From: Rhizophagus irregularis
Taxonomy: Eukaryota > Glomeromycota > Glomeromycetes > Glomerales > Glomeraceae
NCBI RefSeq assembly: GCF_026210795.1
Contig: NC_089442.1
Location: 2,976,001-3,040,000, forward strand
Length of the DNA: 64,000 nucleotides
Direction: 5' to 3'
Program-made: the position numbers and the translations under genes
Notes under the pieces: generated by a model
What the model was told of the DNA's origin: nothing
The model's input: the letters and a program-made list of their open reading frames with translations, nothing else
The model's database searches: none
In this document: one piece after another, positions 61,136 through 64,000 of the stretch
Numbering within the stretch: the first letter of the stretch is position 1
Layout: each line of letters starts with the position of its first letter

Positions 61136-62570
61136 ATGTCTTTAACTTCTTTTATTACTATCCATGAAGAAATTTCCCGCCTCCACTCATTGAAATTAAT
61201 AACAACTAATGAATATGTTAGATTAACGGCTTATTCTATCCATTTCTCCGACCAGATACCTAACATAGAAGAATCATTAAAATATGGCCCTGATAGTGTT
61301 AAAATTGAACATCTTAAAAGATTTTTAGACGATGGTATATTTCACATAATTGAATATATTAATTCTATGTTCTGTCATGATTCATCAATAATATGAAATA
61401 CTCACTAATCATATTTTTTTTCTTTTTTACATTCACATTTTTGTAGAAGAACAAATATGTCTTGGTAGGTAGATCAGTTACATTCATTCTCTTTTTTAAA
61501 TTTATCAATACAATAAGTACTGCTATTTAGCTAATTATTTTTATTATATGCAGGAAAACGTTCACATTCATTCTCATTTCCTGAGCCAGGTAATTTTTTT
61601 CAATATTCCTGTTATTACTAAACAATTTCCTAATTTCTAATATCTTTTGTCTTTAGAAACACAAAATTCAAAGAGAAATAAAATTTCTTTTGATTCCTTG
61701 CTGAAGCTTAGAAAACACATTTCAGCTGACAAACCACCTGTTTTATTCATTTCCTTTGTCCCTCATCCTGACATACAAAAGCAAATTTGTGATCAGATTT
61801 GCTCAAATATCTTCCTTGTATATGGAACAAACCGAACTCAAGATTATCAGGGTATTAATCTTTCTGGTGGTAGTGGTGTTGGAAAGACTCGTATAGGATT
61901 TGAAATCAAGAACTTTATTACTAAAGATGAACGGATTCAAACATATGTGAAAAAGTTGAAAGTAACCTTCAAACATATTTTTATTAGCATGAAAGAGATT
62001 TTAAATTTTCTTGGAGAAGAACGAGAACGGGATCCTGAAACTAAAATATATCCTCAAATTCCTGAAGATTTCAACAAAGCAGAAAATGTTCTTATCATGT
62101 TAATTGCAATATATTTTTTTGCAAAAGTGTGGACTAGATCAAGTATTGAGAAGTGTAAAGAATTAATATCTGAAACTATGAACTATAAGGAAATTATTAA
62201 ATTAATTCGTAAAGAAATGAAACTGGATGAAGATGCCCATTTAGTCTTAATTTTGCAAATTGATGATTTTCAGTTCTCACCTTATTGGACAGTCGTATTA
62301 CTTCGCATCATATCTTACATTGTGGAAACTAATAAGACATTAATATTTTCAGTATGTACTGGCACTGAACCATCTAAAATTTCAAATTTGTATGGGTTCT
62401 TTGCATCACAATATAGAACTAACAATATTAATTTACCACCTATAAACTTCACTCAGTTCATTAAGTATTATGAAGAGAATTATAATGTTTATCAATTGGA
62501 AAAATATTCTCCTCCTGATGGACCTTTGACGAAAAGTCATCATTTTGTCTTAGAAAAAAAAATAGAATAA
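61136..62570 (+). CDS. P-loop ATPase, CRN/RHS-like (4 exons, 388 aa)
   Basis: Exons: 61136-61334, 61447-61464, 61554-61589 and 61657-62570; 1167 nt, in frame. Introns: 61335-61446 (GTATAT...TAG), 61465-61553 and 61590-61656. Residues 1-66 are a soluble, helical N-terminus. Residues 67-95 are a short Lys/Ser linker. From about 110 onwards is an ATPase-like domain with Walker A GSGVGKTR (near 155-163) and a Walker B-like LVLILQIDD (near 280-288). The text around the P-loop (LSGGSGVGKTR...FEI) is like the ATPase part of Crinkler/RHS-type proteins common in these fungi, but there is no CRN header. The C-terminus stops at an A-rich run, shorter than the family's full ATPase module, so the end may be truncated. 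Function is unknown. Confidence 0.7.
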
Positions 62571-63324
62571 AACTATTTTATTAATTACTTTTACAATAAA
62601 CTAATATTAGTAAAACTATTTTTATTATTTCTTAAATAATATAGATTAAAACTACTATTTTATTACTTTTATAATGAAACTATAATTCATTTACATTTTA
62701 TTAAATTTAATAAACAAATAATAACAAGACCAATTACTTAATAAAATTTAATAAACAAATAACAAGACATTCAATTACTTAGAAGCGAAATAATTAATAA
62801 GAGCCTGTTTAAAAATTTTTTATTGTTTAAAAATTGTGAAATTGTCTTTTTTTTTGTTAACAACCAGTTCAAATAATTGTCACGTGACACATGATTATCA
62901 AATTTTTTTCTAATTAAAAATAATTATAATTTATATTTATAGAATACTGAATATTCAAAATGACCTATTTTTTCACAAACTTCATAATCCACGTAAGTAA
63001 TGATTTATCATTTGATTTTTGAAGTTTTTATTAAATCTGATTTATTGGGCGAAATTTCAGTTAACCATTAAAAATATGTGTAAAGTTCTTAACTCATTAA
63101 GCCAAATGAGCAGTTCAAAGCTAAGCATTTGTTCAACCCCTATCTCATTAATAAAACATACCTTCCAATTAATACCAGAAATAGTTTACAAAAGAATTAA
63201 TATTTGGAAATTAGTATAAAAATAACTAAATTTATAATTACCGAATACAGCATTATCATAAAAAATTTAAAAATATTTAATTCTATTAAAAATGGAAAAA
63301 TGGATTAAATCCATCCAAAACGTG
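62571..63324. other. intergenic
   Basis: 3' region of the P-loop gene. Short direct repeats ('aataaacaaataa(ta)acaagac') occur at 62700-62770. The 66-codon frame at 63019 is featureless. No gene. Confidence 0.45.
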
Positions 63325-63846
63325 GTTTTGCAATGGGTAATGATGGTTGGACTGGTTGTATAAAAATTAACTCATGAATTTTTCTTATATTATTACTCAT
63401 TATCTATTTTCTCCATCTTTGTCTAACATTATCTGGTGATTATATTCACTTTTTAGCTGCAAATCTCTTATTTTTTTTTTATATTTTATAAATCTGTATT
63501 ATTTTCTCTATAACTATGTTGATGAATAATTATTGAAGCTTAAGACATTACACAATTATAGTATGAATAATATGAATGATCTTTTGTTTTGCAATGGGTA
63601 ATGATGGTTGGACTGGTTGTATAAAAATTAACTCATGAATTTTTCTTATATTATTACTCATTATCTATTTTCTCCATCTTTGTCTAACATTATCTGGTGA
63701 TTATATTCACTTTTGAGCTGCAAATCTCTTATTTTTTTTTTATATTTTATAAATCTGTATTATTTTCTCTATAACTATGTTGATGAATAATTATTGAAGC
63801 TTAAGACATTACACAATTATAGTATGAATAATATGAATGATCTTTT
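63325..63846 (+). repeat. 261-bp direct tandem duplication
   Basis: Two adjacent copies (63325-63585 and 63586-63846) start at TTTTGCAATGGGTAATGATG. They differ by only one or two bases (for example ...CACTTTTTAGCTGC against CACTTTTGAGCTGC), so the event is recent. The second copy ends ~16 bp before the ATG of the next gene, so its promoter or 5' leader has been doubled. Confidence 0.85.
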
Positions 63847-63861
63847 TGAGAAAATAAAAAA

Positions 63862-64000
63862 ATGATTTCAGAGCCTAAAAAAACTAATGTTCAATTTGAC
63901 ATTCAGGATTCTTGTAGCATTAAAGTACAAGATAAATTTTTGCAGGATTTTACAATGGTTAGTGTTGATTTATTTCCTGACACTATATATCTTGTATTAA
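63862..64000 (+). CDS. partial gene, runs off window end
   Basis: ATG at 63862, preceded by an A-rich leader (aaaataaaaaaATG), opens a frame still open at the last base (46 codons). The visible residues (EPKKTNVQFDIQDSCSIKVQ then DKFLQDFTMVSVDLFPDTIY) are mixed and protein-like but unrecognised. Start choice is supported by an upstream stop (TGA at 63847-63849). Confidence 0.5.
   Translation, partial: MISEPKKTNVQFDIQDSCSIKVQDKFLQDFTMVSVDLFPDTIYLVL

Overview
The window is eukaryotic and strongly AT-rich. It has small GT-AG introns, long A/T runs, many transposon relics and sparse genes. Four things together point to an arbuscular mycorrhizal fungus of the Rhizophagus type (Glomeromycotina): TKL-type kinases with an N-terminal FxxWTSxNxxxDxFI signature, a Crinkler (CRN) relic, an F-box/LRR-like protein, and degenerate LINE and MULE elements. 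The organism is inferred from these families, not proven. All gene models below were spliced by hand, and every multi-exon model closes in frame with a total length divisible by three.

Region 1.7-9.6 kb (minus strand) is the most interesting part. It is a head-to-tail array of five paralogues (A-E), four apparently intact (276-292 aa) and one a pseudogene. Spliced, each intact copy encodes about seven hydrophobic segments with basic loops alternating as in a GPCR-like N-out/C-in topology. No single open reading frame shows this, because each gene is cut into 5-6 exons. I do not recognise the family. A block rich in GACG/CGTC and CACGTG-like steps recurs about 100-170 bp upstream of four copies.

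Region 11.0-14.8 kb holds a CRN-like pseudogene and a kinase relic. Region 16.2-20.3 kb (plus) is a 1241-aa charged, coiled-coil-rich protein in which a short tryptophan motif recurs six times. It converges on a 523-aa GRIP-domain golgin (20.8-23.4 kb, minus). Region 25.2-29.7 kb (plus) has two neighbouring TKL-like kinases, both with HKN in place of the catalytic HRD. An F-box protein follows at 30.5-32.2 kb (minus).

From 32 to 52 kb the sequence is mostly transposon graveyard. It contains a 5'-truncated LINE-like insertion with a 13-bp target duplication, a second LINE relic on the minus strand, kinase relics (one cut by a pogo-like MITE), a MULE transposase relic, a 295-bp inverted-repeat element, TTCG-apex hairpins and several short tandem repeats.

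Region 52.1-54.5 kb (minus) is a complete 542-aa amino-acid permease of the LAT/methionine-permease type. After about 6.5 kb of AT-rich non-coding DNA with one kinase relic, a four-exon P-loop ATPase gene lies at 61.1-62.6 kb. A new gene starts at 63.86 kb, immediately after a duplicated 261-bp block, and runs off the end of the window.
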